From: Oceanisphaera arctica
GTDB taxonomy: Bacteria > Pseudomonadota > Gammaproteobacteria > Enterobacterales > Aeromonadaceae
Direction: 5' to 3'
Assembly: GCF_002936955.1 (NCBI RefSeq)
Contig: NZ_MPZM01000032.1
Location: 1 to 35,885, forward strand
Length of the DNA stretch: 35,885 bases
The notes under the pieces are model-generated. The model worked only from the letters and a program-made list of their open reading frames with translations, had not been told where the DNA came from and did no database searches. Shown here in pieces: positions 24,263 to 32,699 of the stretch (positions are counted from its first letter, which is position 1; each line of letters opens with the position of its first letter). A program made the translations under genes and the position numbers.

Positions 24263-25177
24263 ATGAGTGGGGAACATACTGGCAAGACGGCCCTGGTACT
24301 GGCCGGTGGTGGTAGCCTGGGCGCGGTACAGGTGGGCATGTTGCAGGCGCTGGTCGAGTCGGGCGTGCAGGCAAACATGGTGATCGGCGCCTCGGTGGGG
24401 GCCATCAACGGCGCCTATTTTGCCGCCCGGCCTCATGCGCAGGGAATCGAGGAGCTGGCCGAGCTCTGGCTGTCATTACGCAGCGAGGATGTTTTTCCCA
24501 TTCATGCCTTCACCACCATCAAATCCTTGTTACTCGGGCATAACCATATCGCCAGGGCCGATGGCCTGGCCCGGTTGCTGCACAATAAGCTGCCGGTGGC
24601 GCGCATCGAGCAGACCGAGTTGCCACTGCATATACTGGCGACCGACTTGCTGACCGGCAAGGAAGCTTTGCTGTCGAGCGGCCCGCTGGCCGAGGCCCTG
24701 CTGGCCAGCTCGGCTATTCCGCTGATATTTCCCCATCGGGTGATTGACGGGCAGGCGCTGGTGGATGGCAGCATAGCCAGCAATACGCCCATCGCCAGCG
24801 CCGTGGAGCTGGGTGCCGAACGGCTGCTGGTGTTGCCCACCGGTTTTGGCTGTGCCTGCCCGGGAGTACCCGATCGCATGGCGTCACTGGCCCTGCATAC
24901 CCTGAATCTGCTCAGCATGTGGCAACTGGTGCGGGATGTTGAACACTATCAGTCCCGGGCCGCCATTCATGTGGTGGCGCCCCTGTGCCCGCAGGCGGTG
25001 TCGGTGTTTGATTTTTCGGTCACCGCCGAGCTGTTGAGTCGAGCCCGGGCACATACCCTGGACTGGCTGGCGCAGGGTGGGCTGGAACAGGAAGGAGTAC
25101 CCGAGACCCTGAGGCCTCATCACCACGAGGCCTCAGGGCGGGACCGGGCCGCCGGCTTGAGTATGCCAACAGGTTAA
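24263..25177 (+). CDS. patatin-like phospholipase
   Basis: A 304-residue patatin-fold lipid acyl hydrolase. The oxyanion-hole loop is AGGGSLGAVQVG (14-25), the nucleophile is Ser44 in GASVGAING, and the dyad aspartate is Asp168 in LVDGSIASNTP. There is no signal peptide, so it is cytosolic or peripheral. The C-terminal 60 residues are outside the patatin core and include a His-rich PHHH. It is the third gene after the ECF-type promoter, with AAGGAGG 5 bases upstream of the start. It may remodel membrane lipids in the same stress response; that is inference. A perfect 12-bp inverted repeat lies within its 3' end. Confidence 0.9.
   Translation: MSGEHTGKTALVLAGGGSLGAVQVGMLQALVESGVQANMVIGASVGAINGAYFAARPHAQGIEELAELWLSLRSEDVFPIHAFTTIKSLLLGHNHIARADGLARLLHNKLPVARIEQTELPLHILATDLLTGKEALLSSGPLAEALLASSAIPLIFPHRVIDGQALVDGSIASNTPIASAVELGAERLLVLPTGFGCACPGVPDRMASLALHTLNLLSMWQLVRDVEHYQSRAAIHVVAPLCPQAVSVFDFSVTAELLSRARAHTLDWLAQGGLEQEGVPETLRPHHHEASGRDRAAGLSMPTG
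25107..25138 (+). other. 12-bp perfect inverted repeat inside 3' end of patatin gene
   Basis: CCCTGAGGCCTC (25107-25118) and GAGGCCTCAGGG (25127-25138) with an 8-base loop, in coding sequence 40 bases before the stop. The absence of a T-run argues against a plain intrinsic terminator. The gene may have been extended through an old terminator. Confidence 0.6.
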
Positions 25178-25226
25178 TGGGCTGATGGTGGGTCGAACGG
25201 GAGCTCTGCCTCGCACCCTTCCATTG

Positions 25227-26522
25227 TCATTTAGCGGGCTCCTTGACGGTTTCACCACCTGTAATTGAGCAAAAACGGGACAGAGCGTAGGGCAAAAGAT
25301 CCAGGGCAGGCTGGCGTTCCTCTACCAGTGACAGTATCAACTCGGCGCTGATCGCCGCCTGAGTCAGGCCCAGGTGCTGGTGCCCGAAGGCCAGCAGCAA
25401 ATGGGGATAGACCGGGTGCCGATCGATAACGGGCAGCGAGTCTGGCAGGGTAGGCCGAAACCCCATCCATTCCTGTTGTGGCCAGTCGGTGTGCTTCAGC
25501 TCCGGCAGCAATGCCTGACTGTGATGGCGCAGTGTGGCGGTACGTTTTTGTTTGAAAGGTACTTCCAGTCCACCCCATTCACTGAACCCGACGGTTCTTA
25601 ATCCGTTGGCCAGGGGAGTCATCACCACGTTGCGTTCGGCTGAGCCGATGGGGCGAGAGAGGGGTGGTTGTTCACCTTGCCAGGTAATGTGATAGCCCCG
25701 TTCGGCCTCCAGAGGAATATCTATCCCCAATGGTTTGAGCAGCCTTGTGCTCCAGGCGCCGGTACTGAGCACGGCTCGGTCAAACTGGTAATGACCATTA
25801 TCGGTGGTCAGCTTGACCTGTTGACTGTCCGGCGACAAGGCGGTCACCGCTGTCTGCTGAAACTGACCTCCCAGCTGGATAAATGCCCGATACAGAGACT
25901 GACAGAGCAGCAAGGGATCGTCCATCTGGCAGGCGTCAGGGTAATAAATGGCGTGGGCAACACGGCCCGCCAGGGCCGGTTCCAGTTCAGCCACTTCCTT
26001 ATGGTCAATCAACCTGGCATTGATATTCCATTCCTGCAGGTGGCGCAGGTGTTGCTCTGCGGCGGTCAGAGCCCGGGGGTTTTCCCAGATCTGAAGATAG
26101 CCGGATGCAAGCAGATGATGTTCCAGCCCTTCTGCGGTCAGCAGCCGTTGCCACGCAGCGATGGCTCTATGGTTCAAGGCATGTAATGCATGGCGGCTTT
26201 TGGCCGCCCTGGACTCGCTGCCACAGCGAACAAATTTCCATAACCAGGGTAGTGCCTTGTGAAAATAGGCAAGGGGGGTGGCGACAGGACCATGGGGGTG
26301 GAGCCATAGCCTGAGCGCCGCCTTCAGGGTACCCGGGTTGGCCAGCGGGTCTATCAGTTCGGTTGCCAGATAACTGGCGTTACCGGATGATGTCTGGCTG
26401 CCGGGCAATTGGGCGTCAAACAGGGTTACACCGTATCCTGCACGCTGCAGGGTAAGGGCATTGCAAAGGCCGACCACGCCGGCACCAATGACCGCAATCT
26501 GTGCTGTTTTTTCTTTTTTCAT
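25227..26522 (-). CDS. FAD-dependent amino acid dehydrogenase/oxidase (DadA-like)
   Basis: A 431-residue DAO-fold flavoprotein. The N-terminal FAD site is IAVIGAGVVGLCNALTLQRAGYGVTLFDA (GxGxxG at 13-18), and the C-terminal DAO block is MGFRPTLPDSLPVIDRHP...LLLAFGHQHLGLTQA. It resembles the small subunit of D-amino-acid dehydrogenase and would oxidise an amino or imino acid, passing electrons to the respiratory chain. The start overlaps the transporter stop by 4 bases (ATGA). It is the last gene of the 29039-25227 operon. With the ornithine-cyclodeaminase-family reductase it could form an imine oxidation/reduction route, for example for D-amino acids or cyclic amino acids; the substrate is inferred only. 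Confidence 0.88.
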   Translation of the reverse strand: MKKEKTAQIAVIGAGVVGLCNALTLQRAGYGVTLFDAQLPGSQTSSGNASYLATELIDPLANPGTLKAALRLWLHPHGPVATPLAYFHKALPWLWKFVRCGSESRAAKSRHALHALNHRAIAAWQRLLTAEGLEHHLLASGYLQIWENPRALTAAEQHLRHLQEWNINARLIDHKEVAELEPALAGRVAHAIYYPDACQMDDPLLLCQSLYRAFIQLGGQFQQTAVTALSPDSQQVKLTTDNGHYQFDRAVLSTGAWSTRLLKPLGIDIPLEAERGYHITWQGEQPPLSRPIGSAERNVVMTPLANGLRTVGFSEWGGLEVPFKQKRTATLRHHSQALLPELKHTDWPQQEWMGFRPTLPDSLPVIDRHPVYPHLLLAFGHQHLGLTQAAISAELILSLVEERQPALDLLPYALSRFCSITGGETVKEPAK

Positions 26523-27961
26523 TTTATCTCACCGGTTTCAACGCGTTTGCAAAACCAGCCCATCTGGGCATACAGAATTCCGAGCATGGGAGACAGCCAG
26601 CAGGCGAAGGCCAGGGGGGCATAAAGCAGGGCACTGAAATCCCCGTCCACCACGGTCAAGCCCAGGGCGCCAATGACGAAGGCACCTCCCGCATTCCACG
26701 GGATAAGGGGGGAAACCAGGGTGCCGCCTTCTTCTATCGCTCGCGACAGATTCAAGCGGGAATAGCCTACCTTGTTGTATTCCGCCATATACATGCGTCC
26801 GGGCAGGGCAATGGATAAATACACGTCACCCGAGATGATGTTGGTCGTGATCGAGGTAAGAATGGCGCTGGTTTGCAGCCCCTTGAAGCCACGGGACAGC
26901 TTGAGAATGGCCTGCACCATGGACTCCAGGCAGCGGGTACGCTCCAGGGCGCCGCCAAAGGCCAGTGCGAACATCATCAGGGTCACCACCCAGGTCATGG
27001 AGGTGACGCCACCCCGGTTGAGCAGGCTGTTGAGAGCGTCATTGCCGGCTTCGATCTTGAAACCACTGTGTGCGAAGGTGAGGATCTGGTTCAGGTTGTA
27101 GCCATATTGACTTGCCGCCACGACAGCCCCGATGCTGAAGCCGATAAACAGGGCCGGTATAGGGGATACTTTGAAGAAAGCCAGGGCAATCAATACCAGT
27201 ATCGGCAGGGCGGCGGGCCATCCCATGTCAAACTGGGTCAGCAGGCCTTGCTTGAAGGTGTCAATCTGTGCCAACTGGTTGACATCGTGCGCCACGCCGG
27301 CGGTGCCGACGAACAGATACAGTAAAAAGGCCAGGATCATGGCGGGTACCGTGGTCGGCATCATGTTGCGGATATGATTGAAGACATTGGTTTCGGTCAC
27401 CGCTGCAGCCAGATTGGTGGTGTCGGACAGGGGGGAGATCTTGTCACCAAAAAATGATCCGGAAACCACGGCTCCGGCGGTCCAGTAGACGGGAATGGAA
27501 AATGCCTCGCCGATGCCAATCAATGCCAGCCCGACGGTGCCGACTGTGGTCCAGCTCGACCCGATAGCCAAAGACACCACGGAGCAGAGCAGCATGGCGG
27601 CTGCCAGAAACCAGGTGGGATTAATTAGCTCCAGTCCGTAATAAATCAGCATGGGCACGGTACCACTGGCAATCCAGATACTGACCAGCATGCCGACGAC
27701 AATCAGCGTTGCAATGGATGGCATGGCGACATGCAGCACATGGAATGCCCCCGCTTCTATATCCTTCCAGCGGTATCCCTGAGTCCAGCCTACCAGGGCC
27801 GTAATGGCAAAACCGATAGCCAGTGCAATATGGGGGGTAAAATCGTTGTAATAAAAAATCTGCAGGGCAATCAGCCCTATGGTCGCCAGCATGGGGATGC
27901 AGGCGATGGGCAGGCTCGGCAGATTGGTGGTCGGGATGTCCTTCTGGACTGCGGTGTGCAT
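26519..27961 (-). CDS. NhaC-family Na+/H+ antiporter-like transporter
   Basis: A 480-residue polytopic inner-membrane protein of the NhaC family. Recognisable blocks are SIATLIVVGMLVSIWIASGTVP, LCSVVSLAIGSSWTTVGTVGLALIGIG, SGSFFGDKISPLSDTTNLA and EEGGTLVSPLIPWNAGGAFV. Members next to amino acid catabolic genes often act as amino-acid/cation exchangers rather than pure Na+/H+ antiporters, which fits here. The start at 27961 (MHTAVQKDIPT) has GGAGAG upstream; the frame extends 28 codons further with unlikely composition. It is cotranscribed with the FAD dehydrogenase gene (4-base overlap) and probably with the reductase gene 112 bases upstream. Confidence 0.88.
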   Translation of the reverse strand: MHTAVQKDIPTTNLPSLPIACIPMLATIGLIALQIFYYNDFTPHIALAIGFAITALVGWTQGYRWKDIEAGAFHVLHVAMPSIATLIVVGMLVSIWIASGTVPMLIYYGLELINPTWFLAAAMLLCSVVSLAIGSSWTTVGTVGLALIGIGEAFSIPVYWTAGAVVSGSFFGDKISPLSDTTNLAAAVTETNVFNHIRNMMPTTVPAMILAFLLYLFVGTAGVAHDVNQLAQIDTFKQGLLTQFDMGWPAALPILVLIALAFFKVSPIPALFIGFSIGAVVAASQYGYNLNQILTFAHSGFKIEAGNDALNSLLNRGGVTSMTWVVTLMMFALAFGGALERTRCLESMVQAILKLSRGFKGLQTSAILTSITTNIISGDVYLSIALPGRMYMAEYNKVGYSRLNLSRAIEEGGTLVSPLIPWNAGGAFVIGALGLTVVDGDFSALLYAPLAFACWLSPMLGILYAQMGWFCKRVETGEIK

Positions 27962-28073
27962 AGGGTCTCTCCGTGACGGAATGCGAAGGATACTCGGTAT
28001 CGTTATGTTGTTGATAGTGGTGTTATCTTTTACGCCGGTGATCATATCACCGGCGAATTGCTGCCTCTGGGGA

Positions 28074-29039
28074 TTAACCCTGAATATCCTGGTACCTCTG
28101 ATACGCCAGGATGGCAGCAGCGAGATCTTCTATCGATGCACCCACAGACTTGAACAGGGTGATGGCGTTTTCGGGATCAGCCAGCGCAGCCCGGCCCAGG
28201 TGAGCTCCCCGGCACAGGTCGGGCAGATCAGCCAGCACATCGTCTGCGTCGATCACCCCCTGTTGCAGGGGAATGAGCAGCTCTCCGGTTTCACTCAGGG
28301 CGCCGGCCCGGGTATCGACAAACAGTTGGCTGCGGCGCAGCGCCTCATCATCCGCTTCACGCATGGTGGGGGTAAAACTGCCGACCAGATCCAGGTGGCA
28401 GCCCGGGCTCAGCCATTCGCCTTTGAGAATAGGGGTCGTGGCCATGGTCGCGCAGCTGATGATGTCCATCTGCGAGGCAATCCGGGGTAAGTCCTCCAGG
28501 GACGCAACCTGTATATCCAGCCCCTGATCCCGGAACTCCATTACCAAATCCGCAGCGGCGGACGGATTGCGGCCCCATACCCATACCTGGGTGATGGGGC
28601 GAACGGCCATATGAGCCTGGATAAGACGTCGGGCCATGCGACCGGCCCCCATGACTAGCAACTTGGCGGACTCTGGTCTGGACAGGTAGCGTGATGCCAG
28701 GGCAGACGCCGCGGCGGTACGGCGAGCGGTCAGTTCATTACCTTCCAGTTGGGCCAGGGGCTGACCGGTTTTGCCACAGTTAAGCAGGTAATGGCTATTG
28801 AGCCCCGGTAGATTAAGCTTGCTGTTACCGGGGAAGACGTTCACCTGTTTGATGCCAAGGTATTCTCCTTCTACCCAGGCCGGCATGAGCAGGAGGGTTG
28901 CCTGAGGTGCGTCGGGGACATTGATAAAGTGATGATGGCGAACCGGAGACTGAACCTCTTTGGTAAACATCAGGTCCAGCTGATTGACAAGGGCTTCCCA
29001 TGGTAAGGCATCGACGATTTGTTGGGCATTCAGTTGCAT
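28074..29039 (-). CDS. ornithine cyclodeaminase / mu-crystallin family protein
   Basis: A 321-residue NAD(P)-dependent enzyme. The Rossmann motif is LLVMGAGRMARRL (GAGRMA at 131-136). Other family marks are YLGIKQVNVFP, with Lys64 in the substrate pocket, GNELTARRTAAASALASRYL, SCATMATTPILKGEWLSPGCHLDLVGSFTP and DTRAGALSETGEL. Characterised members are ornithine cyclodeaminase, alanine dehydrogenase and delta-1-pyrroline/piperideine-2-carboxylate reductase. Pairing with an FAD amino acid dehydrogenase favours the ketimine reductase role (inference). The start at 29039 has AAGGGA upstream. It is the first gene of an operon divergent from an AraC regulator. Confidence 0.88.
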   Translation of the reverse strand: MQLNAQQIVDALPWEALVNQLDLMFTKEVQSPVRHHHFINVPDAPQATLLLMPAWVEGEYLGIKQVNVFPGNSKLNLPGLNSHYLLNCGKTGQPLAQLEGNELTARRTAAASALASRYLSRPESAKLLVMGAGRMARRLIQAHMAVRPITQVWVWGRNPSAAADLVMEFRDQGLDIQVASLEDLPRIASQMDIISCATMATTPILKGEWLSPGCHLDLVGSFTPTMREADDEALRRSQLFVDTRAGALSETGELLIPLQQGVIDADDVLADLPDLCRGAHLGRAALADPENAITLFKSVGASIEDLAAAILAYQRYQDIQG

Positions 29040-29085
29040 GGTTTCCCTTATTTTTTATGAATATGCCTCCATGCTAGGCGGATAT

Positions 29086-29139
29086 GGCCTGTGAAAATTG
29101 GCAGAGGCTATGGAGTGGTTGTCTCAGGCTATGAAAATG
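29086..29139. promoter_or_regulatory. three phased half-sites in the divergent AraC/OCD promoter region
   Basis: GGCCTGTGA (29086), GGCTATGG (29106) and GGCTATGA (29127) recur at 20- and 21-bp steps, two helical turns each. This is the usual spacing of AraC-family half-sites, and they lie between the divergent operon and regulator genes. Confidence 0.5.
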
Positions 29140-29262
29140 AACAAATTTCACCGGGTAATGTTAGGGTCTGTTGTTAAATCGCACTCGCCTTTTGTTCCCA
29201 AGTGGCGACGCCATGGTTAGTATGCAGCTGACTGCCTGATGCTTTATGGAGAGAGTGCACAC

Positions 29263-30045
29263 ATGATTGCTACACAGGCCCGAACCAATGTGATTGCGAC
29301 CCGGTCGGGGGAGCATCTACATGCCTATCCGCAAATACTCATCGGTGTTGGCGGGGCCACGCACTGTGAATTTGATAACAGTGCGGTCAGTATGACACGC
29401 GGTAGTGTGCTGATGGTGCCTGACGCGGCAAAACACAGTTATGCCGGGCTGGGTCTCGACAGCGAGCTTCTGGTGCTGGATCTGAACCTGGCTGATGAGC
29501 TGGTGCTTTCTCTGGAAACCGTGTGTGGCCTGTCGTTTCGTGACAGCCTGTTTCGTTCACCCCAGTCGGTGGAGCTGGCGGCCGAAACGCAGCCATTACT
29601 GGATTTTGCCCGATATCAGTTGTCACAGAGCCGGGGCGTCATCACCCAGGTGGTGAATCATCAGCTGGTCACGCTGTTTTTGACCCTTATCGGTCAGCAG
29701 TACGCCAGCGATAGCATCGACAAGCTGCCGTCATCACTGCGTCTGGATGTGCTTAACCGGGTGATTGACAACGCACTGGATGAGCCACCCGCCAATCATG
29801 TGCTGGCAGAGGCGCTGCACATCAGTGAAAGTCACCTTTATTATCTGTGCCGTAAGCAATTCGGTCTGACACCCCAGCAATATGCCAGTGCCCGACGGCT
29901 TAATCGGGCCCGCACCTGTTTGCAGCAAACGCGAATGAGCGTAACCCACGTCGCTCTGGAGCACGGTTTTGCCGATACGGCCAGTTTTTCAAGGGCTTAT
30001 AAGCGCTTTTTTGGTCATTCACCCCGACAAGAGCGTATTCTATAG
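29263..30045 (+). CDS. AraC-family transcriptional regulator
   Basis: A 260-residue AraC/XylS regulator. The N-terminal half is a cupin-like sensor (YPQILIGVGGATHCEFDNSAVSMTRGSVLMVPDAAKHSYAG). The C-terminal part holds the two helix-turn-helix motifs: LAEALHISESHLYYLCRKQFGLTPQQYASARRLNRAR and VALEHGFADTASFSRAYKRFFGHSPRQER. The start at 29263 has GGAGAGAG upstream; an ATG eight codons earlier (29239) lacks such a site. It is divergent from the OCD-NhaC-FAD operon, which it most likely activates through the phased half-sites at 29086-29139. Confidence 0.92.
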   Translation: MIATQARTNVIATRSGEHLHAYPQILIGVGGATHCEFDNSAVSMTRGSVLMVPDAAKHSYAGLGLDSELLVLDLNLADELVLSLETVCGLSFRDSLFRSPQSVELAAETQPLLDFARYQLSQSRGVITQVVNHQLVTLFLTLIGQQYASDSIDKLPSSLRLDVLNRVIDNALDEPPANHVLAEALHISESHLYYLCRKQFGLTPQQYASARRLNRARTCLQQTRMSVTHVALEHGFADTASFSRAYKRFFGHSPRQERIL

Positions 30046-30099
30046 GATCGCCTCACAGCATGGCCAAGGGCATAAGCGAGATAAATAAATGGGTCCTCG

Positions 30100-30128
30100 T
30101 TGTAATAACGCCATCCCGGATATCGACT
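30100..30128 (+). promoter_or_regulatory. ECF-sigma-type promoter upstream of SSS transporter gene
   Basis: TTGTAATAA (30100-30108), 15 bases, CGACT (30124-30128), about 47 bases before the ATG at 30176. Fourth equally spaced copy in the window. Confidence 0.65.
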
Positions 30129-30175
30129 CAGCACCATACTCTTCAGACGACTGACCAGATGACAAGGTGATCCTC

Positions 30176-31573
30176 ATGGCCGATTTTCCCGTTTCCATAC
30201 TGATAGTGATGCTTGCAGGCGTGGGGCTGCTGAGCATGCTGCTGGCGCCCCGGGTCAGTACCGCCGAAGGCTTTTTCTCCGGCCGAGACGAACAGGGCGC
30301 ACAGCCCGGATTGCTGACGTTGACCTTTTCTCAGGTCACCACCTGGATTTTTGCCCGCTCGCTGCTGAACGCCGCCATTCTCGGCTATTTCTACGGTATA
30401 GCCGGGGCTTTGGCCTACAGCGCCTATTACGGCTCCTTTCTCACTGGCTGGCTGATTGTCGACAGCCTGCGTTACCGCCACGGTGTACATAATATACAGG
30501 GCTTTCTGGTGGCTCGTTTCGGCCGGGTGGGCAGCGGCTGTTTCAATCTGCTGATTTCCTTGCGGCTGCTGACCGAGGTATTCGCCAACCTATTAGTCGT
30601 AGGCATGATATTTGGGGTGGCGGGCTCCGGCGCCTACACCGGGGCTATTCTGGCGGTGTCCGGGCTGACGCTGATCTATTCCATGACCGGCGGCCTGCGG
30701 GCTTCGTTGCGTACCGATGTGCTGCAAATGGGGCTGCTTATCGTACTCATAGTGCTGCTGGTCGGCATGGCGCTGCTGCATCCCTTGTTCGACTGGCAAA
30801 GCGTGCTGACCAGCAGCCCGGAATTAAACAGTCCGGGCTGGATATTGCTGCTGGTGGCCTTGCTGCAGGTGCTGAGCTACCCGCTGCACGATCCCGTGAT
30901 GATGGACAGAGGCTTTATCGCCGACCGGGACACTACCAGACGCAGTTTTCTTCATGCTTTCTGGCTGTCGGCGCTGCTGATCCTGTCTTTCGGCCTGCTC
31001 GGGGTGTTTGCCGGTCTGCAAGGAGGGGAAGACAAGGATGTGCTGCTTACCCTGCAGCGGCTGCTAGGCACCCCGGCCATGCTGTTGTTGGGGCTGGCGC
31101 TGGTTATTTCCGCCGCCTCTACCCTGGACTCGACCCTGTCCAGCGCGTCCAAGCTGCTGGTGGTGGACATGGGGCTGGGGCGTCCCTCTGCTGGCAGCGG
31201 CCGGCTGGCGATGGCGTTGTTTGCCCTGGGCGGCCTGGTACTGGTGTTTGTCGGCAGCAAGGATCTGTTTGATGCGGTGGCGGTCAGTGGCACCGCCTCG
31301 CTGGCGCTGACCCCGGTGATACTGTTCAGCATACTGGCCGGACGGGAGGTGGCCCGCTGGAGCTTTGTGGCCAATTTTGCCGTGGCCCTAGCCGGCGCCG
31401 TGCTTTATTTTCTGGAGAAAGGCGGTCGGCTCGACCTGATAGGCCCGCTGTTTGGCGTGGAGCACAGTTACAGCAAGCTGCTGGTGATCACTGTGGTGAT
31501 TCTGCTCTCGGGTCTGCTGCTGTTTGCTCTGGGGCTCAAGCCGAAGACGATTGCTCGGGAGCAGGGCGCCTGA
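30176..31573 (+). CDS. sodium:solute symporter (SSS) family transporter
   Basis: A 465-residue polytopic membrane protein of the SSS/LeuT-fold superfamily. Family-like strings include VSTAEGFFSGRDE near the N-terminus, SQVTTWIFARSLLNAAILGYFYGIAGALAYSAYYG, TLIYSMTGGLRASLRTDVLQ (the classic GG-A-DV-Q region), LVISAASTLDSTLSSASKLLVVDM and TASLALTPVILFSILAG. It would couple solute uptake to Na+; the solute is unknown. I take the ATG at 30176 (AAGGTGAT upstream) over a GTG three codons earlier (30167). It lies 130 bases after the AraC gene but has its own ECF-type promoter, so it probably belongs to a different regulon than its left neighbours. Confidence 0.86.
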   Translation: MADFPVSILIVMLAGVGLLSMLLAPRVSTAEGFFSGRDEQGAQPGLLTLTFSQVTTWIFARSLLNAAILGYFYGIAGALAYSAYYGSFLTGWLIVDSLRYRHGVHNIQGFLVARFGRVGSGCFNLLISLRLLTEVFANLLVVGMIFGVAGSGAYTGAILAVSGLTLIYSMTGGLRASLRTDVLQMGLLIVLIVLLVGMALLHPLFDWQSVLTSSPELNSPGWILLLVALLQVLSYPLHDPVMMDRGFIADRDTTRRSFLHAFWLSALLILSFGLLGVFAGLQGGEDKDVLLTLQRLLGTPAMLLLGLALVISAASTLDSTLSSASKLLVVDMGLGRPSAGSGRLAMALFALGGLVLVFVGSKDLFDAVAVSGTASLALTPVILFSILAGREVARWSFVANFAVALAGAVLYFLEKGGRLDLIGPLFGVEHSYSKLLVITVVILLSGLLLFALGLKPKTIAREQGA

Positions 31574-31684
31574 TTCCGATATCAAGCGGAGGAATTATGT
31601 GATGTCGGTCAACTGCCACTGCTTTGGCTCCCCGTGGAAGCGGCATCCTGCTATGATCGGCAGATGAATATTAAGGAGGGCGTT

Positions 31685-32077
31685 ATGCGACTATTATTTG
31701 CCCTGCTTGGCAGTGTTTCGTTGGGCCTGGGGGTGCTGGGGGCGTTTTTGCCGGTGCTGCCCACCACGCCTTTCGTATTGTTGTCGGCATTTCTGTTCGG
31801 CAAGTCGTCGCCCCGGGTACACCATTGGTTGGTGAATCATCCCTGGTTTGGCGGCATGATCAGCGATTGGCAGGCTCATCGTGGTTTGCGTGCCCATGTG
31901 CGGCGCCGGGCCCTGTGGATGATGGCGTTAAGCTTTGGTTTTTCCATTTACATAGTGCCCCTGTGGCAGGTCAAAGTGGGGTTGGTGCTGACATTTGTGG
32001 CCCTGCTACTGTGGTTTTTACGCTTACCCCTGGTGCCCGAGCCCCCGGCAGTTGCATTGAAGCAGACTAGGCCCTAA
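31685..32077 (+). CDS. ybaN: DUF454 inner-membrane protein (YbaN-like)
   Basis: A 130-residue small membrane protein of the DUF454 family. The N-terminal LLGSVSLGLGVLGAFLPVLPTTPFVLLSAFLFGKSSPRVHHWLVNHPWFG block is the family signature. It is followed by a basic loop (HRGLRAHVRRRA) and two more helices. The start at 31685 has AAGGAGG five bases upstream; the open frame continues 17 codons upstream without support. In E. coli ybaN directly precedes apt-dnaX-ybaB, and the same order is kept here. The function is not established. Confidence 0.88.
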   Translation: MRLLFALLGSVSLGLGVLGAFLPVLPTTPFVLLSAFLFGKSSPRVHHWLVNHPWFGGMISDWQAHRGLRAHVRRRALWMMALSFGFSIYIVPLWQVKVGLVLTFVALLLWFLRLPLVPEPPAVALKQTRP

Positions 32078-32147
32078 GCTAGCCGCCATTCAACTTTATA
32101 TGCCATGCCCGCGCCGTGTCCGGGCCTAACAAGGCTGCCTGTTTATT

Positions 32148-32693
32148 ATGAAACAAGAAACCCTGAAACTGATTGCCGACAGCATCACCTCCATTCCCGA
32201 TTACCCCAAAGAAGGCATCGTTTTTCGCGATATCACCAGCCTGGTGGAGAACGCCGAGGCGTTCAAGGCGACCATAGATGCCCTGGTGGAGCTGTATCGT
32301 CATTCCGGTATCACCAAGGTGCTGGGCACCGAAGCCCGCGGCTTTATCTTCGGCGCCCCGGTTGCGGCGGTCCTGGGGGTGGGTTTTATCCCGGCTCGCA
32401 AACCTTCCAAGTTGCCCCGTGAAGTCATTGAAGTGTCTTATGATCTGGAATATGGGCAGGATCGGCTGCAAATACATGTGGACTCCATTACGCCCGGCGA
32501 GAAGGTGCTGATCATCGACGATTTGCTGGCCACCGGCGGCACGGTGGAAGCGGCGGTCAAGCTGGTGCGCCGCTGTGGCGGTGAAGTGCAGGACGCGGCC
32601 TTCGTGATTGCCCTGCCGGCCCTGGGTGGTTTGCAGCGACTGAACAATATGGGCATCCGGGTGAACAGCCTGGTTCAGTTTGACGGTCATTAA
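32148..32693 (+). CDS. apt: adenine phosphoribosyltransferase
   Basis: Makes AMP from adenine and PRPP in purine salvage (cytosol). The 181-residue protein shows the family N-terminus ([15 protein letters not shown]), the flexible-loop and base-pocket region [12 protein letters not shown] and [13 protein letters not shown], and the PRPP-binding motif [16 protein letters not shown] (120-135). Length is standard (E. coli 183). The stop lies six bases before dnaX, so the two are cotranscribed. Confidence 0.97.
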   Translation: MKQETLKLIADSITSIPDYPKEGIVFRDITSLVENAEAFKATIDALVELYRHSGITKVLGTEARGFIFGAPVAAVLGVGFIPARKPSKLPREVIEVSYDLEYGQDRLQIHVDSITPGEKVLIIDDLLATGGTVEAAVKLVRRCGGEVQDAAFVIALPALGGLQRLNNMGIRVNSLVQFDGH

Positions 32694-32699
32694 CCGACG

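Noticed and set aside
27844-27875. TTGTAATAA near 27846 on the plus strand, resembling the ECF-type -35 box
   Set aside because: It lies inside the NhaC-type gene on the opposite strand and the sequence 15 bases on is ATCAG, not CGACT.
31602-31667. A 21-codon ORF (MSVNCHCFGSPWKRH...) with GGAGG upstream, between the SSS transporter and ybaN genes, plus an adjacent ATGTGA start-stop
   Set aside because: Too short, no recognisable features, and GGAGG followed by ATG can arise by chance; no conservation data.
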